DNA of 64,000 nt from Desulfovibrio sp. Its GTDB lineage: Bacteria; Desulfobacterota; Desulfovibrionia; Desulfovibrionales; Desulfovibrionaceae. This document shows, piece by piece, positions 63,481 through 64,000 of this stretch (positions within the stretch are counted from its first letter, which is position 1; every line of letters starts with the position of its first letter). Made by a program: the position numbers and the translations under genes. The notes under the pieces are model-generated. The model saw only the letters and a program-made list of their open reading frames with translations. It did not search any database and was not told where the DNA came from. The DNA lies in NCBI GenBank assembly GCA_022839785.1, contig JALHJW010000002.1, positions 483,198-547,197 of the forward strand. The letters run 5' to 3'.

Positions 63481-64000
63481 TCCCGCGCGTCAGCGTGCTC
63501 ATGGCCGTCTACAACGCTGCGCCCTATGTGGAGGAAAGCCTTGCCTCCGTGCTCGGCCAGAGTCTTTGCGACCTGGAGGTCGTGGTGGTGGACGACGGCT
63601 CCACGGACGGTTCTGCCGCGATAGTGGAGCGTCTGGCGCGCAGCGATCCGCGTGTGCGTCTGGCGCGTCAGGAGAACAAGGGGCTTCCCGCCGCGCTTAA
63701 CGCCGGACTGACCCATGCGCGCGCGCCGTTCGTGGCGCGCATGGATGCCGACGACATTTCCCTGCCGGAGCGCCTCGTCCGCCAAGCGGATTTCCTCGAC
63801 GCACACCCGGACGTGGCCGTGGTCGGGGGGGCCGTGCGCACCTTCGGCCGCGCGCGGGGCAATGTCTGGCGTTATCCAGTGGACCCTGCGGACGTGGCCG
63901 CCGCCCTGCTCTTCGTCAACCCCATCGCCCACCCCGCGGCCATGTTCCGTCGCGCCGCGGTGGAGGCCCTGGGAGGCTATGATGAAGGCAACCGGTACGG
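63477..64000 (+). CDS. Family 2 glycosyltransferase, partial at right edge
   Basis: The gene starts at ATG 63477 (ATGA overlap) and runs off the window with about 174 codons visible. The GT-A fold is clear: VSVLMAVYNAAPYVEESL, VVVVDDGSTDGSA, the metal-binding MDADDISLPERL and the later AAMFRRAAVEALGGYDEG. Typical GT2 enzymes of this type are about 300-350 aa, so about half is visible. It continues the glycosyltransferase series of the locus. Confidence 0.92.
   Translation, partial: MIPRVSVLMAVYNAAPYVEESLASVLGQSLCDLEVVVVDDGSTDGSAAIVERLARSDPRVRLARQENKGLPAALNAGLTHARAPFVARMDADDISLPERLVRQADFLDAHPDVAVVGGAVRTFGRARGNVWRYPVDPADVAAALLFVNPIAHPAAMFRRAAVEALGGYDEGNRY

Overview
The window is GC-rich, densely coded bacterial chromosome. 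Its gene content suggests a deltaproteobacterium of the Desulfovibrionales type: multi-PAS and heme-c sensor kinases, a kinase/NtrC-type regulator pair, SulP and YeiH-type anion carriers, a PiT/DUF47 phosphate module and a large surface-glycan locus. The taxon is an inference from gene content and style; no 16S rRNA or other phylogenetic marker is present. Several stretches (about 34.2-35.6, 45.3-46.1, 47.3-49.6 and 53.5-58.6 kb) are visibly AT-rich against this background and look like later acquisitions.

Region 1 (1-8.5 kb) is housekeeping and accessory. It holds a VTT membrane protein with a GT2 glycosyltransferase, an initiator tRNA with its own promoter and terminator, a three-gene acyl-AMP ligase / acyl carrier protein / double-GNAT cassette, a periplasmic solute-binding protein, and a minus-strand run of isochorismatase-like hydrolase, alpha/beta hydrolase, PpnP and GIY-YIG protein.

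Region 2 (8.5-31.4 kb) is signalling and anion transport. It holds a three-PAS histidine kinase, a 1490-aa beta-propeller hybrid kinase, a SulP transporter, a secreted Cys-rich protein, GDP-fucose synthesis (gmd-fcl), a PhoR-like kinase divergent from a PiT-DUF47 phosphate module, a YeiH-type carrier with an unusual N-terminal insertion and two small membrane proteins. A DUF3365/Tll0287-type heme-c kinase overlapped by an NtrC-family regulator, an unknown protein and a YpsA-like SLOG protein complete the region.

Region 3 (31.5-64 kb, running off the right edge) is one uninterrupted plus-strand surface-glycan locus, with many ATGA stop/start overlaps. A winged-helix regulator opens it, followed by UDP-xylose synthase-like and UDP-GlcNAc 2-epimerase genes. 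A nearly complete pseudaminic-acid pathway follows (pseB, pseC, pseF, pseG, pseI, a GNAT that is the best pseH candidate, and a pseA-hisH-hisF amidotransferase module). Interleaved with it are genes that should diversify the sugar: an aldo/keto reductase, a class III aminotransferase, a PIG-L deacetylase, a formyltransferase-like protein, several methyltransferases and four radical SAM proteins. Two of those have B12-binding-type N-termini and one is fused to a Gfo/Idh/MocA oxidoreductase. A flippase, a GT42-like candidate nonulosonic-acid transferase and five other glycosyltransferases would export and attach the product. The most novel-looking part is this radical-SAM-rich nonulosonate tailoring set, above all the radical SAM-oxidoreductase fusion at 54824-57055.
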